From positions 249,705 to 313,704 of the forward strand of contig NZ_LGLN01000032.1 in assembly GCF_001293775.1 (NCBI RefSeq): a stretch of 64,000 nt of DNA, given 5' to 3'. The notes under the pieces are model-generated. The model worked only from the letters and a program-made list of their open reading frames with translations. It had not been told where the DNA came from and made no database searches. A program made the translations under genes and the position numbers. Below, one piece after another: positions 63,780 through 64,000 of this stretch. Each line of letters opens with the position of its first letter. Position 1 is the first letter of the stretch. The stretch comes from Pseudomonas syringae pv. cilantro. Lineage in GTDB: Bacteria > Pseudomonadota > Gammaproteobacteria > Pseudomonadales > Pseudomonadaceae.

Positions 63780-64000
63780 ATGGCATTACGCATTCTGCTT
63801 ACCTCACTGCTTATCGCCCTAAGCGCCAGCGCACTGGCGGCAACCGAGGTAGTCCCGCTCAATTACCGCACCAGCGCAGACCTGCTGCCGGTCGCCAAGT
63901 CATTTATCGGCGCTGACGGAACGGTCAGTGCGTATGGCAACCAGCTGATCGTTAATGCCGAATCGCGCAAGATCGAAGAACTTCGTGCCCTTATCGCGCA
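63780..64000 (+). CDS. exported protein with secretin N-domain-like fold, partial
   Basis: The frame is cut by the window end after 73 codons. It begins with a signal peptide (MALRILLTSLLIALSASALA). The next residues (VVPLNYRTSADLLPVAKSFI, VSAYGNQLIVNAESRKIEEL) resemble the NolW-like/N1 domains of secretins. GGAG precedes the ATG at 63780; an in-frame ATG at 63774 is less well spaced. Whether it continues into a secretin channel or ends as a small periplasmic protein cannot be seen. Confidence 0.7.
   Translation, partial: MALRILLTSLLIALSASALAATEVVPLNYRTSADLLPVAKSFIGADGTVSAYGNQLIVNAESRKIEELRALIA

Overview
The window looks like chromosomal DNA of a fluorescent pseudomonad, most probably the Pseudomonas syringae group. 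The grounds are high-GC gene-dense sequence, an eleven-gene gsp type II secretion locus, an aprA-I-D-E-F alkaline protease cluster, and a long core block (ftsK, aat, bpt, infA, clpA, clpS, cspD, idh, mnmA, hflD, purB) in an order familiar from Pseudomonas. The species is inferred from gene content; no marker gene was compared.

Layout. 1-11.3 kb: REP-like repeats, then on the minus strand a type II secretion operon (gspE,F,G,H,I,J,K,L,M,N/C,D) with overlapping genes, followed by an exported esterase and preceded by a 75-residue exported protein of unknown function. 11.4-21.5 kb: accessory metabolic region with a frameshifted periplasmic GH3 beta-glucosidase, a TetR regulator, an MFS transporter plus GNAT acetyltransferase divergent from a LysR regulator, a ketoglutarate semialdehyde dehydrogenase, and an N-methyltryptophan/sarcosine oxidase-type flavoenzyme. 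21.5-27.9 kb: type I secretion of serralysin (aprF, aprE, aprD with a late frameshift, inhibitor aprI, protease aprA). 28.4-29.3 kb: a Bax-inhibitor-1 family membrane protein and tRNA-Ser(TGA).

29.4-36.2 kb is the most interesting part. Directly 3' of tRNA-Ser lies a translationally coupled three-gene operon: a TerB_N/TerB/TerB_C protein, a BrxD-like (DUF2791) ATPase and an Lhr-like BrxHI helicase. BrxD and BrxHI are accessory proteins of BREX/Pgl phage-defence loci, but no PglX, PglZ, PglW or BrxC is present, so this looks like a stand-alone DNA-processing or defence module inserted into a core region. An internally deleted LysR gene marks its far edge.

36.4-64 kb is core genome: tusD-C-B-E and ybiB (tRNA 2-thiolation and an associated gene), a glutathionyl-hydroquinone reductase, a minus-strand run ftsK-lolA-rarA-crcB-serS-cysG, the N-degron enzymes aat and bpt with infA and clpA/clpS, cspD, monomeric isocitrate dehydrogenase, a Tat-exported alpha/beta hydrolase divergent from a LysR regulator, nudJ-mnmA-hflD-purB, the ribosomal oxygenase roxA, a GNAT protein, and the start of an exported secretin-N-domain-like protein cut by the window edge.

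Functionally, the left half is dominated by protein export (types I and II) and exported hydrolases, as expected for a plant-associated lifestyle. The right half is housekeeping: translation, protein turnover, cell division and the TCA cycle. Three genes carry visible lesions: the GH3 gene, the 3' end of aprD, and the LysR gene at 35.6 kb.
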